Both the position numbers and the translations under genes were made by a program. From NCBI RefSeq assembly GCF_017654505.1, contig NC_054543.1, positions 21,650,976 to 21,714,975 of the forward strand: a stretch of 64,000 nucleotides of DNA, written 5' to 3'. The DNA comes from Polyodon spathula (Eukaryota > Chordata > Actinopteri > Acipenseriformes > Polyodontidae). The stretch's first letter is position 1. Each line of letters begins with the position of its first letter. Shown piece after piece: positions 47,390 to 58,488 of the stretch. The notes under the pieces are model-generated. The model did not search any database. It worked only from the letters and a program-made list of their open reading frames with translations, and was not told the origin of the DNA.

Positions 47390-47390
<1 letters not shown>
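45929..47390 (-). mobile_element. Tc1/mariner element E, left end truncated
   Basis: Sequence at 45929-46005 is an inverted match of 47183-47262 (shared GTTGAATACTTATGCAA and CAGTTTTTTTATTTTTCTTA), which gives the inner parts of long terminal repeats. The right end continues to GTCTGAATACTTTTGCAAGG next to a TA microsatellite at 47391. The matching outer part is absent on the left, where Tc1 D begins. Confidence 0.75.
46012..47015 (-). pseudogene. Tc1-type DDE transposase E, nearly complete
   Basis: Blocks on the minus strand: KTKEHSTEVRDKVIKCID then a TAG, GKGYKIISKCLDIPVSTV (helix-turn-helix), [48 protein letters not shown] (first Asp), [33 protein letters not shown] (second Asp) and [14 protein letters not shown] (Glu). 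One frameshift near 46570 and another in the C-terminus disrupt it. All three catalytic residues are kept, so it is one of the best-preserved DNA transposases here. Confidence 0.88.
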
Positions 47391-47480
<90 letters not shown>

Positions 47481-47503
47481 TACACACACACACACACACA
47501 CAC
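47391..47503. repeat. (TA)n-(CA)n compound microsatellite
   Basis: About 80 bp of TA repeats with one TT interruption, followed by about 15 CA units with two TA interruptions. It abuts the end of Tc1 E and may have grown from the TA target site. Open frames across it are artefacts. Confidence 0.97.
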
Positions 47504-49640
47504 TATTCTTTTGTGTGGATTTGCATTGCCCACGCTCAATATGCTCAATAGGAGTTTATCAAGCATTGGGATTAAGAAAAATTAGCCTCATGATTTTATT
47601 TTAACCCCTAAGCTGCCATGAAAGCAGAGGGCCTAAATCAAATATTTGTGCACACAAAAGCAGCCGCTCATTTAGTCTGCCAAAACATTCAGGTAAGCCC
47701 TCCATATAAGCTTACAGGCAATTGTGTAAATCTGCAGCCATTTAAAAGAGAAAGAACAGAAAAAAATTCTTCCTCATTACACTGCTGTCATTTACTCTTC
47801 AGCCCCTGTCCTCTTTAGCGGCATTAAGACAGGATGTATATTTGACAGTTAATGCTGTCAGAAAATAGATAGTTCAAGAAGGGCAGGAATTAGAGATCGC
47901 ATTAGGAGTAGATAAGCTCCTTTCCCTCTGCAGTGGCAGCTGTTTAACATTCATGGGAAAGTCGTCATCAAACAACATTATCTTAGCTCTGTTGAGGGCT
48001 GAGGGGCACAATCACTATGATAATTTTTTTTTTTTACTGCCGTGAGCCAAAAAACCCTCTTTTATTTCTCAAGTCTGTTAATGAGATAGGAGCTTGTTGG
48101 TTTGGGCAGTGTGCAAACTCCTTGCTCTCCAGTGTCTGTTTGAATTATTTCTGTTGTACATGTTGTAGAGAGCTTAGATGGTGATAAAACACAAGTATGC
48201 AAACAATATGTTGTTATACCGGAGAAATGGAGTGCTTGAGATCAGTAGCTCAATCAAAAGTTGACATTATAGAAAGGCAAGCGCTTGAGCCATTGAGTCT
48301 GAGCTAGACATTTTTAGATAACATAATTGCATTTAAACAGAGTTAAAGGACCGTCATACATGCAACATATCTTTACCATCTAAACAATCCTGTTTAGTAC
48401 TAACATACACTGCTGTGCAAGTCTTAGACATGTGGTCTTGCCTTTTTCTTTTCTGATGCATTATGAGCATCAACAATTCACTCAAAAGCCTCCACTAGTA
48501 TTTCCTTCTATTATAACAACCTTGATTTGCATAAATGAAAAATATTGAGTCAAATAGCTCGCATCAATCGATTTTCAAGGTGTGGTATTGTATCCAACAC
48601 ATAATCAACAAGGACAGAGAAACATCATCTGTAAATTATGCATATCTGATTATTTCATTTTGGCCAGTTCCAACCCTTGTATCGTTGTGTTCCCTGAAAA
48701 ACTGGCAATATCAAAAATGCATATCTGAAAAGGACTGTGTTTTAAAATAAGTAGGCCTCCTTTTAGATGTACTGCCTTGGTTTTGTTGGAGCAGTACTAT
48801 ATTTTGAACAGTAGTAGTATTTTATTTCAGAAAGTTCTAATTCTAAAAATCACTTGCCTAAACTAAAAAGATGACAGGTTCACTGTAATACAGTACATAC
48901 TTTTAAATCTGGTACGTACTGAAGCGGTATGTAAAATTTCCCATTAAAACAACCTAACAGCAAAATTAATTCTAAATGTTATCCATGCACATAACTGCGT
49001 AAAATGTAAAAGGAAATGCAATTTAGCAAAACCAAAAGATTTTAAATAAAGTTTCCAAAATTAAAACAGTATCCAAAGTCAGTCTTCAGAATTGCTAAAT
49101 ATAGTGCTCGATAAGGCCCTAATATCACAGTTCACTTGCAAATGAAAATGCACAAAAGATCACAGATAAAAAATAAAAAAATTACCCTAGCTTGTCTTGT
49201 TCGCTTTGGCTGCATTTTCGTCTGGTGAATTTGGAGGAAGTGCTGATTAACTGTACAATATAAGACAGACTGACTTTTTTTTTTTTTTTTTTTTTTAATG
49301 GAGGCTGTGACAGATATTCAAATAAATTGTATCACTGAAGAGAAGAGCTTTGTATCAGAAAACTGGTGACAGAGTCAGATAATGTGGATGATGGGTAAGT
49401 GCATTAATTTGTTACATATATATATATATGGGGATTGATTTTATTCTTAATACAAGGGTGGTAAAACACGACCAACATGTATCTGGTGTAAATGATCCCT
49501 GAGGCTCAGATTCGTTTTGCCCTCTAAATTCCAGAGATGGAGGTTTTTAAAGCGCAGATGCGCTATTTTTATTTATTTTTTTAATAATAAAAAGAATGAA
49601 AACTAAACAAAAACCTAACTCTTACAAGAACTGACATACA
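47504..49640. other. unassigned DNA, low in repeats at 47.6-48.35 kb
   Basis: No protein homology. The part at 47620-48350 is less AT-rich and lacks any recognisable repeat. At 48412 a short TACACTGCTGTGCAAGTCTT resembles a Tc1-type terminus but has no partner. T-run at 49277-49296. Confidence 0.4.
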
Positions 49641-49649
49641 CTGGAACAT

Positions 49650-49870
49650 TGACGAACAAGTGGGACAGCTAAGCAGTTTACCTGACGAAATAAAAACACA
49701 ACAAAAAAACAGTTTCACACAAACACTCAAACAATCTTTCACTACCTTTTCTGTTACGGCTGTACACACACTTCACCAGCCCAGAACAGACTGGCTGCTT
49801 TCTTTAAATACCCTGCAACTGGCTCTAATTTACAATGATAGCCAGGTGCAGGGAATAATTACTAATAAAA
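49650..49870 (-). repeat. dispersed LTR-like module, copy 2
   Basis: Homologous to 43118-43345. The minus strand has GGGTATTTAAAGAAAGCAG as a TATA-like promoter. It continues to about 49969, where the minus strand reads TGTGAGAAAGTGTAGTCC, a plausible LTR start. No target duplication was found. Confidence 0.45.
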
Positions 49871-49969
49871 CAATTAACGCAATAAAATAATTACGGACAT
49901 TACGGTTTTTCAGCCTGTGACCTTCTGGGAGTTGTAGTCCTTTACTCCCCAGGACTACACTTTCTCACA

Positions 49970-52900
49970 CTAGGTAAGGAATGTCCGAGTGCTGTTTGGA
50001 TCTGAGACTGACCACCCCAGGAGTACACAGGAACCACCCAAAGAGGTGAGTAAAATTATTGTTTTTTTATTATGTCAAACAAAAACAAAAAAATAACATA
50101 ACAGTTTTTACACAAAGAAATAACAATAAGAACAGTTATACCCCCTGAAACAACAATAATTTTCCCAGAGATACTAAAATTGGATATCCACACACTAAGT
50201 AAACTGTATAGTTCAGTCCCACTGGAGAATATCAAAATGTCCCACACTGTTTAGAAGGCACAGTAATTATGTCTACAATACCATTATAATGTTACCTGAC
50301 CGTCAATGGCTACAGAGTGTCTTGTTCCTCGGAGGACAAAAATCTTATCCAAAGTGGTCCACAGTGGTTTATAATTTGTCCACGAAAGTCCAACTGGCTC
50401 CTTACCAATACTTGTGACTGTGTTTGTGATAAAATAATTAAAAGGATAAAAACACATAAATAAAACTCCTTACTGAGGTCTCCCTTTGAGTATAAAAACA
50501 CATAATTTAACGACTTATTGAGGCCTCCCTTTGGAAATAATAAATAATTAAAAACACAGTGTAAAAAAAAATACAGTAATTAATGCAACTGAAACAGTGA
50601 ACAATAAAACAAATTTGTTTTAAAACAATTAAAACTTTGGTCATTTGTGACAGTAACTTTGTATTTACAGAAAACCCTGGTCTGGATATATCTGACACTT
50701 CTTATTGGCAATACCTCCTTTTAAGTAGGGAAGTAGGCTCTTAAATAGGTAGAGAGAAATATTTTCCACAAACTCTCAAACAAAAAACAACAAAGCTACA
50801 AAGGTAATTAGAGAACCATTTACTTTCTAATCTAAAACTTGTTGGAAATAAAAGCATTGCCCCCCATTAAACTGCTATCTTTCTCACTCGTGTTAACACT
50901 GCTAGATGTCAAAAGGCAACACTGTTTACATCATGCATACAGAATTCGAAAAAGCTAAACAAACATTTCCATAGAAATTAAATTTTCCATTGCACAAACT
51001 GTTGCTATAGTAATAATGGTTTCCATTGTAAACACATTCCTTTTTTTTCCTCTCCTTGTAGTAGTAATTGCTGAAACGATGCCATATTTTGTTATAGAAG
51101 TAAGTTCTCAAATGCACGCATCCTCATCAGTTCTAACCAGACCCTTTATAAAAACTCAACTCAAACTCAGTTTTTCTAGAACATCTGTGATTGTCAAGTG
51201 CTTCAAATCCTTGTAACCACCAAATTTAAATTAAAAAAAATACTTTGCTTTAATCCAGTAATAATTTGTGTCCAAATCCCAAATGAGACAAGACATTCCA
51301 AACTGGAAGCAATTACTGAAAGTGTGAAGTTAGAATAAAATGGCCCTGCAAGTTATTTTTTTTTTTTTAGGCTATTTTTTTTTTTTTTGGCCAGGTTGTG
51401 CCATGCTATAATTGTTCCCATTTGGTCCCATTTACAAAATTTCCTTGTACATTTATAAAAGTACAACTGCATTTTCAAATGCCAAGCCATATCATCATAA
51501 ACACCTAAATACTAATGTAATTTAGGATTAACTTTGAGATTATTATTTTTTAAACAGGGATGCAAAATCTCATTATTGTTTGTTGCCAAAAACACACTGG
51601 CTCCTAATACCATCAAAACTAGAAGTCCAATCCCAAGATTATTCATTGAATCCTGTCTGGTGCTAAATTTAGAGACACATCACACATTTGCAAACCCCAG
51701 TTTAAACAGCATACTCTTCAGTTTATTATCCCAAAATATGTATCCTTCCTTATAACATTTTACCACTGTACAAGTATAGGAAAGCATTGTAAAGAATAGC
51801 ATGATATGGTAAAGCAGACGAATACACATGGCAAACCAGGGTAACCTATGGCAAATGCATAGTGTAACCATGGTGAAAGCATGGAAAAACTGCCAAACTT
51901 ATGTGCTTAAATACTGTAGTTTTATAGGGGCTTAATCATCATTTATTACTGTTTCTTCATCATGTATTTTACCCTTGGGATTGTCTCTGAGCAAGCTTGA
52001 GCAAGGTTGCATTTCTGTAAGGAGTATAACAATGACCACTAAGGGTGCATATGGTGTGTGCACTGAGAATTTCTAAACAGTGAGATTGTCCATTCCAAAT
52101 CTTTATAAAGTCACTGTTTCAGGCTGGAAGAAATTACACCTTCAATATGGTATCTATACCCCTGGAGCTTGACGTTGGTTTTTGCTATTAAAACTATAAG
52201 GAGTTTAAACAAACTGGTAAGACAGTAACTGATCTGATCTCTGGTAAAGCAGAGTGCACAGGGGGCTAAATGAGGGTGACTGTAGTAAACACTCACAAAG
52301 GAATAACATTTCAGAGTAGAAGGGATGGTGGATACTGCAGCTTTAAGATCTTGAGGGCTCCAAGGTGGAAGCTCATTGACATCTACACTAGAAGGTCACC
52401 CGCAACCTCATCCTCACTGTCCTGGTATCCCAGTAATCTGGATCATGCTGTCTCTCAGTTCACCAGTATGATTGAATGCCTCTGACTGGACTTGGTGGGC
52501 AGCTGGTCTGCTCTGGAATCCCACTGAACTAAAGGCACGTCTTCCTTTCAACACGCTGCCAGTCTGTCATTGTAGTCCTGGGTGTTGGTTTGGGGATATT
52601 GGAATGACTGTTTTAGTGGTCAGGTCTTTAGCCTCTGAGGAGTGATAATTATTGCCAACAGAAGATTTGAGAATGTCAGTTGTCACAATGATCTGTCAAG
52701 ATGTCATGGTAGCAATGTGACTCCCTGTTAATACTCCTCTAGTCAGCCATCCTGCTGTTACCATTTCTAGGTTTGACATGCAAATATCGTGGGATATGTC
52801 GACAACAATGTTAATTGATGCAACTTTTTGATATAATAGTTTGTACTATTCAATCTGTGGAGGCTGTTTACTTCTGAGCCAGAGAAGGCACATTTTCGTA

Positions 52901-53160
52901 GATATTTTAACTCATTCTAAAATGTATGTGCCTACCTGCTTCTCTGTACTAACAATATATATTTAGAACTCAGAGCAGGTAACGATCATACGGTAATACC
53001 CAGTAGTATAGATATAAAAACATATGTTTATAGTATATTTTTCTCAACTCAGTATCATAGTCAGAAATAGGCATTTTTGCATAGATAGGCATTTGAAAGA
53101 CAGGGCATAAATAAAAATGGTAAAACAGAGTGCTAAATAAACAAACGTTACTATGATTGA
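49970..53160. other. unassigned AT-rich DNA
   Basis: No transposon protein homology or convincing exons. A short local duplication, centred on (G)AGG(T/C)CTCCCTTTG, occurs at 50471-50490 and 50520-50540. Confidence 0.4.
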
Positions 53161-53163
53161 TAA

Positions 53164-53309
53164 CACTATGTAACACAATTTTTGTTCCTGGGTAGTAAGT
53201 GTTATTTCCTAATTGCTTATACCTCAAAAGTATAGAAAATGGCTATTATTCCCCACAAACTTTGCTTTTGTGACCAGGACAGTGATATTTTGAAATTTAC
53301 CTATTTCCA
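53164..53309 (+). repeat. left terminal inverted repeat of the unassigned element
   Basis: Starts CACTATGTAACACAATTTTT and runs to the word ACCTATTTCCA. It matches the right repeat with only a few differences and a short A/T-run length change near its start. Confidence 0.9.
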
Positions 53310-53427
53310 ATGAGAAAACGGGCGAATTTGTGTCTTTTTCGTTCCCATAAAGTCAGAAAAAAACAACATATGAATCCAAATTAAAATGTATTTATATTAA
53401 AGTAATAAAAAAATGACTACAAAAGAT

Positions 53428-54197
53428 TTAGAAGTGAGTAGTTTTTCTAGATTTACGATTATACTGTAAATTACTTTCACGAATCAGCCCCCAAATGTAG
53501 TCTCCTATCATGTTCTCGTTATACTTTCCTTGGTAGCGGCGTTCAAAGTCCAGTATATCCTGGTGGAAGCACTCGCCTTGCTCCTCCGAGTACGCTCCCA
53601 TGTTCTCCTTGAATTTATCAAGATGAGCATCAAGGATATGGACTTTGAGGGACATCCTACAGCCCATTGTGCCGTAGTTCTTCACCAGAGTCTCAACAAG
53701 CTCCATATAGTTTTCGGCCTTGTGATTGCCCAGGAAGCCCCGAACCACTGCAACAAAGCTGTTCCAAGCCGCTTTCTCCTTACTAGTGAGCTTCTTGGGG
53801 AATTCATTGCACTCCAGGATCTTCTTTATCTCTGGTCCGACGAAGACACCGGCTTTGACCTTTGCCTCAGACAGCTTAGGGAAGAAGTCTTGAAGGTACT
53901 TGAAGGCTGCCGACTCCTTATCTAGAGCTCAGATAAATTGTTTCATAAGGCCCAATTTGATGTGCAGTGGTGGCATAAACACCTTCCGGGGGTCCACCAG
54001 TGGCTCCCACTTGACGTTGTTTCTCCCCACAGAGAACTCGGTCCGCTGTGGCCAGTCCCGCCTGTGGTAGTGCGCCTTGGTGTCCCTGCTGTCCCAAAGG
54101 CAAAGATAGCAGGGAAACTTGGTAAAACCGCCTTGGAGAACCATCAGGAATGCCACCATTTTGAAGTCTCCTATGACCTCCCAGCCGTACTCATCAG
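53428..54197 (-). pseudogene. unassigned transposon protein, C-terminal half
   Basis: After the LINE junction the frame reads DEYGWEVIGDFKMVAFLMVL, GGFTKFPCYLCLWDSRD (a CxxC pair), WEPLVDPRKVFMPPLHIKLG and MKQFI, then an in-frame TGA (53927-53929), then ALDKESAAFKYLQDFFPKLS and FVGPEIKKI. The end is VRGFLGNHKAENYMELVETL, MGCRMSLKVHILDAHLDKFK, GAYSEEQGECFHQDILDFER, RYQGKYNENMIGDYIWGL and a stop at 53428. The acidic and His-rich EEQGECFHQD block could be catalytic, but that is inference. The stop codon and the upstream LINE make it non-functional. Confidence 0.8.
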
Positions 54198-54201
54198 CTT
54201 C

Positions 54202-54600
54202 CCAGCGACAGCGAGTGGAAGAAGTACAGGCGTGGAAAAGTACAGTGCAGTTTAGAAGCAGTAAGGAGAAATTGCATCTTTAATTGCTTTAATCAGAAAA
54301 CACAAGACATTGGGGAAACACAGCAACAGCTCAAAGTCAAACAGCCGCGTGTGTTTTTCTGATAGCAAACAAGCTGAAACTCGGAGCAGCTGATTAAAAA
54401 TCAGCGCCGTTCTGAGACACAGGTAAGGGGAGGAGCCAACAGCACAGCAGAACAATGCAGTTAAACGAGGCAGTCTTCCCAGCGACAGCGAGTGGAAGCA
54501 ACAGTGAGTGGGAGAAATACAGGCGTGGAAAAGTACAGATCAGTTTAAAAGCAGTTGGAAAGCAGGTTGACAGCTGCAGAAGAAACTAAACTTAAAAAAA
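54202..54600 (+). promoter_or_regulatory. LINE 5' tandem repeat, probable promoter monomers
   Basis: The word CCAGCGACAGCGAGTGGAAG occurs at 54202 and again at 54479, a period of 277 bp. Both are followed by AAGTACAGGCGTGGAAAAGT or AAATACAGGCGTGGAAAAGT. This gives one full and one partial unit upstream of ORF1, as in LINEs with tandem 5' promoter monomers. Promoter function is inferred from position only. Confidence 0.55.
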
Positions 54601-54612
54601 AAAAACCTCAAC

Positions 54613-55559
54613 ATGGTCTTCAAGCCAATAATCTGTGACACCTGCTTCATGTGGGAAATCCGAGAAAACCCAGCGGAGCTAAGCCAAGTGTGCGTAAAGT
54701 GCCGCGCGATCCAGGATTTGCATAAACTAGTAAGTATGCTAGAAATGGAGCTGGAAGAAGTGAGACAGCAACAGGATCTCGAGGAACTGGCACACCCACA
54801 ATTCACTGAAGTCTGTATCACCCCTAACAGACTGAAAGCCACCAGGGAGATAGAAGGTCAGAACAGCTGGGTTCAGGTAGGCAGAAGCAGGGAAAAAAAG
54901 AAACTTCGTCAAACACAACCACCAGAAATCAAAACAACCAACAAATTTGAGTCACTTCAGAATTTTGATGAGCAGAACCAACAACAAGAGAATGAAAGGA
55001 ACAACATCCAGGACCCTATTGACAGTGGTGACCAGACAGCAAAAAGAAGGGAGGTCATGATTGTTGGGGACTCCATATTGAGAAACACAGCAAGTTCAAT
55101 TCGCAGTTTGGACCCCCTTACTACAACAGTGTGCTGCCTTCCGGGAGCCTCGGTCAAGCACATCACTGAGAACGTGGACAGGCTCCTAGAACGAACAGGA
55201 GACGACCCAGTAGTAGTCGTCCACATCGGTACAAAGAACATTGGAAGAGACAGACGTAATCCCTGCAAAACAAATTCAGAGAGGTAGGAACGAAATTAAA
55301 AGAGAAAACCAAAACTGTGGTATTATCTGGTATACTGCCAGCACCTTGCAAAGGACTATATGGACAGCTGGAAATAATTAATCAAAACGCATGGCTGAAG
55401 ACGTGGTGCACACGGGAAGGCTTCACCTATCTTGATCATTGGACCACATTCTACAACGAGGACTATCTGTATAGACGGAATGGACTGCACTTAAATAACA
55501 AGGGAACTAGTCTACTTGGAGAAAAAATCCTCGAGCAGGTTCAGAAGCATTTAAACTAG
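54613..55559 (+). pseudogene. LINE ORF1: zinc-knuckle-like N-terminus plus SGNH esterase, frameshifted
   Basis: The start MVFKPIICDTCFMWEIRENP contains CDTC, with CVKC about 20 residues on, a likely zinc-binding site. A short coiled-coil-like stretch, SMLEMELEEVRQQQD, follows. The esterase domain has VGDSILRN, but the Asn block reads HIGTKNIG, so the oxyanion-hole Asn is changed to Lys. A frameshift near 55258 moves the rest to the 55317-55559 frame, which ends with NGLHLNNKG. There Asn replaces the catalytic Asp seen in copy A (DGLH). The start is chosen because the Cys motif lies immediately after it. Confidence 0.82.
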
Positions 55560-55576
55560 AAAGGAAGGGGAGTGAA

Positions 55577-58410
55577 ATGAACAAAAAAACAGAAGGGAGA
55601 CCGCATCAAAACAAGAACAACAACTCAGGCGAGACAACCATTAAATGTATTTATCTAAATGCTAGAAGTATCAGAAACAAAATTCTAGAACTCGAAGCTA
55701 CTGCACTAACAAGTAACTATGATGTGATAGGTGTTACTGAAACTTGGTTGTCTGAGAGTGATGGGGACGAATATAATATTTGTGGGTATACACTGTATAG
55801 GAAAGACAGGCAGGACAGAAGAGGAGGAGGGGTAGCACTATACATAAGAAACAGTCTTGAAGCCCAGGTGTTAAACCTGGACAAAGAAAATAAAGCCGAA
55901 TCAATATGGGTCAGAATAACGGACAAAAATTCAAAGGGCATAATAATAAAAGCATGCTATAGACCGCCAGATTCAGACGGTGAGCAAAATAATCTGTTAT
56001 ACAATGACATTAGAAATGCGTGTAGCAAAGGAGAAGCCATATTAATGGGGAATTTCAACTTCCCCCATATAAAATGGCAAAACCCAGTGGGTAGCACAAA
56101 GGATGAAATTGAAATGGTGGAAATGACAAATGACTGCTTCCTAACACAATTTGTCAAGGCACCGACTAGAGGGGAGGCATGCCTTGATTTAGTCTTTTCA
56201 AATAACGAAGACAGACTAGCTAAAACAGAGGTCAGAGAACCACTGGCAAACTCAGACCACAACATGGTCTCATTTGAAGTGTTTTTTAAAACCCCAAAAG
56301 TAATGACTAAAGCTAAGGTTTACAATTTTAGAAAAGCAAACTATGAAGGTATGAAACAGAGACTAACAGAAGTAGACTGGAGTAAAATAGAGAAAACACC
56401 CACAGAAGAAGGATGGTTGTTCTTCAAAAATGTAGTACTAGAGGCGCAAAACAATTACATCCCTAAAGTAGACAAATCTAAATGTAAAACTAAATTGCCA
56501 AAATGGTTTAATAGATCAATTTAAAAAAATATTCAGTGAAAAAAGGCACTTTATAGAGCATTAAAAAAGGACCAAAAAGAAAGTACGCAGAAAGAGTACA
56601 CAGAACTGCAAACGCAAGTCAAAAAGGAAGTTAGAAAGGCCAAGAGAGAAATAGAAATGAACATTGCTAAGGGAGCTAAAACCAATTCCAAAATGTTTTT
56701 CCAATATTACAACAGCAGGAGAACATTCAAAGAGGAGATTAAATGTTTAAGAGATACAAATGGCAAAATCGTAGAGGAAGAAAAAAAAAAAAATAGCAAA
56801 TATATTAAATGATTACTTTTCACAAGTTTTTACAAAGGAAGATACTGACAACATGCCCCACATGTCATCCAGTTCCTATCCAGTTTTAAATAAATTTAGC
56901 ATAACTGAGGCAGAAGTGTTAAAGGGACTAGGAGCTCTTAAAATAAACAAATCCCCTGGGCCAGATGAGATCCTCCCAGTAGTACTCAAAGAAATGAAAG
57001 AAGTAATTTACAAACCGCTAACCAAGATCATGCAGCAGTCTCTTGACACAGGGGTGGTACCGACAGACTGGAAAATTGCAAACGTAATACCGATCCACAA
57101 AAAGGGAAACAAAACTGAACCAGGTAACTACAGACCAGTAAGCCTGACTTCTATTATATGCAAACTTATGGAAACTATAATAAGATCCAAAATGGAAAAT
57201 TACCTTTATGGTAACAGGGTCCTGGGAGACAGTCAACATGGTTTTAGGAAAGGGAGATCGTGTCTAACTAACTTGCTTGATTTTTTTGAGGATGCAACAT
57301 CGATAATGGATAATTGCAAAGCATATGACATGGTTTATTTAGATTTCCAGAAAGCTTTTGACAAAGTCCCGCACAAAAGATTAATTCTCAAACTGAACGC
57401 AGTTGGGATTCAAGGAAACACATGTACATGGATTAGGGAGTGGTTAACATGTAGAAAACAGAAAGTACTGATTAGAGGAAAAACCTCAGAATGGAGTGTG
57501 GTAACCAGCGGTGTACCACAGGGATCAGTATTAGGTCCTCTGCTATTCCTAATCTACATTAATGATTTAGATTCTGGTATAGTAAGCAAACTTGTTAAAT
57601 TTGCAGATGACACAAAAGTAGGAGGAGTGGCAAACACTGTTGCAGCAGCAAAGGTCATTCAAAATGATCTAGACAAGATTCAGAACTGGGCAGACACATG
57701 GCAAATGACATTTAATAGAGAAAAGTGTAAGGTACTGCACGCAGAAAATAAAAATGTACATTATAAATATTATATGGGAGATACTGAAATTGGAGAAGGA
57801 ATCTATGAAAAAGACCTAGGAGTTTTTGTTGACTCAGAAATGTCTTCATCTAGACAATGTGGGGAAGCTAAAAAAAGGCTAACAAGATGCTCAGATACAT
57901 TGTGAAAAGTGTTGAATTTAAATCAAGGGAAGTAATGTTAAAACTGTACAATGCACTAGTAAGACCTCATCTTGAATATTGTGTGCAGTTCTGGTCACCT
58001 CGCTATAAAAAAGATATTGCTGCTCTAGAAAGAGTGCAAAGAAGAGCGACCAGAATTATTCCGTGCTTAAAAGGCATGTCATATGCAGACAGGCTAAAAG
58101 AACTGAATCTGTTCAGTCTTGAACAAAGAAGACTACGTGGCGACCTAATTCAAGCATTCAAAATTCTAGAAGGTATTGACAGTGTCGACCCAAGGGACTT
58201 TTTCAGCCTGAAAAAAGAAACAAGGACCAGGGGTCACAAATGGAGATTAGACAAAGGGGCATTCAGAACAGAAAATAGGAGGCACTTTTTTACACAGAGA
58301 ATTGTGCGGGTCTGGAATCAACTCCCCAGTAATGTTGCTGAAGCTGACACCCTGGGATCCTTCAAGAAGCTGCTTGATGAGGTTTTTGGGATCAATAAGC
58401 TACTAACAAC
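55577..58410 (+). pseudogene. LINE ORF2: endonuclease and reverse transcriptase, disrupted
   Basis: The endonuclease half is open to 56521 with LNARSIRNK, TETWLSE, GNFNFP and SDHN. The metal-site motif GDFNFP of copy A is GNFNFP here, a likely catalytic loss. TAA and TGA codons follow at 56522-56537 where copy A has Lys and Arg. An expanded A-run near 56785 shifts the frame. The RT half (56853-57905) keeps YLDFQKAFDKV and FADDTKVGG, and a 1-bp loss near 57872 moves the C-terminus into the 57887-58522 frame. Apart from these changes it is very close to copy A. Confidence 0.92.
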
Positions 58411-58488
58411 CAAACGAGCAAGATGGGCCGAATGGCCTCCTCTCGTTTGTAAACTTTCTTATGTTCTTATGTTCTTATGTTCTTACTT

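Larger units (their letters stand above)
54202..58485 (+). mobile_element. CR1-type LINE copy D, near full length, inactive
   Basis: The 4.28-kb insertion starts at CCAGCGACAGCGAGTGG and ends in three ATGTTCTT-type repeats. CTTC on both sides (54198-54201, 58486-58489) may be a short target duplication; removing the LINE restores the host reading frame ALK-ADEYGW. It has a 5' tandem repeat, ORF1 and ORF2. ORF1 has a frameshift, and ORF2 has two stops near 56522-56537, an A-run frameshift near 56785 and a 1-bp deletion near 57872. Confidence 0.92.

Noticed and set aside
47292..47604. Open frames through the TA/CA microsatellite
   Set aside because: Pure IY and HT repeat translation; an artefact of the simple repeat.
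48412..48440. Tc1-type terminus-like word
   Set aside because: No inverted partner, transposase or TA pair was found nearby, so it is not listed as an element.
53164..53175. Direct assignment of the unassigned element to CACTA/EnSpm
   Set aside because: CACTA-like first bases and a possible 3-bp duplication are weak evidence, one end reads CACCG, and the protein does not resemble an EnSpm transposase as I know it.
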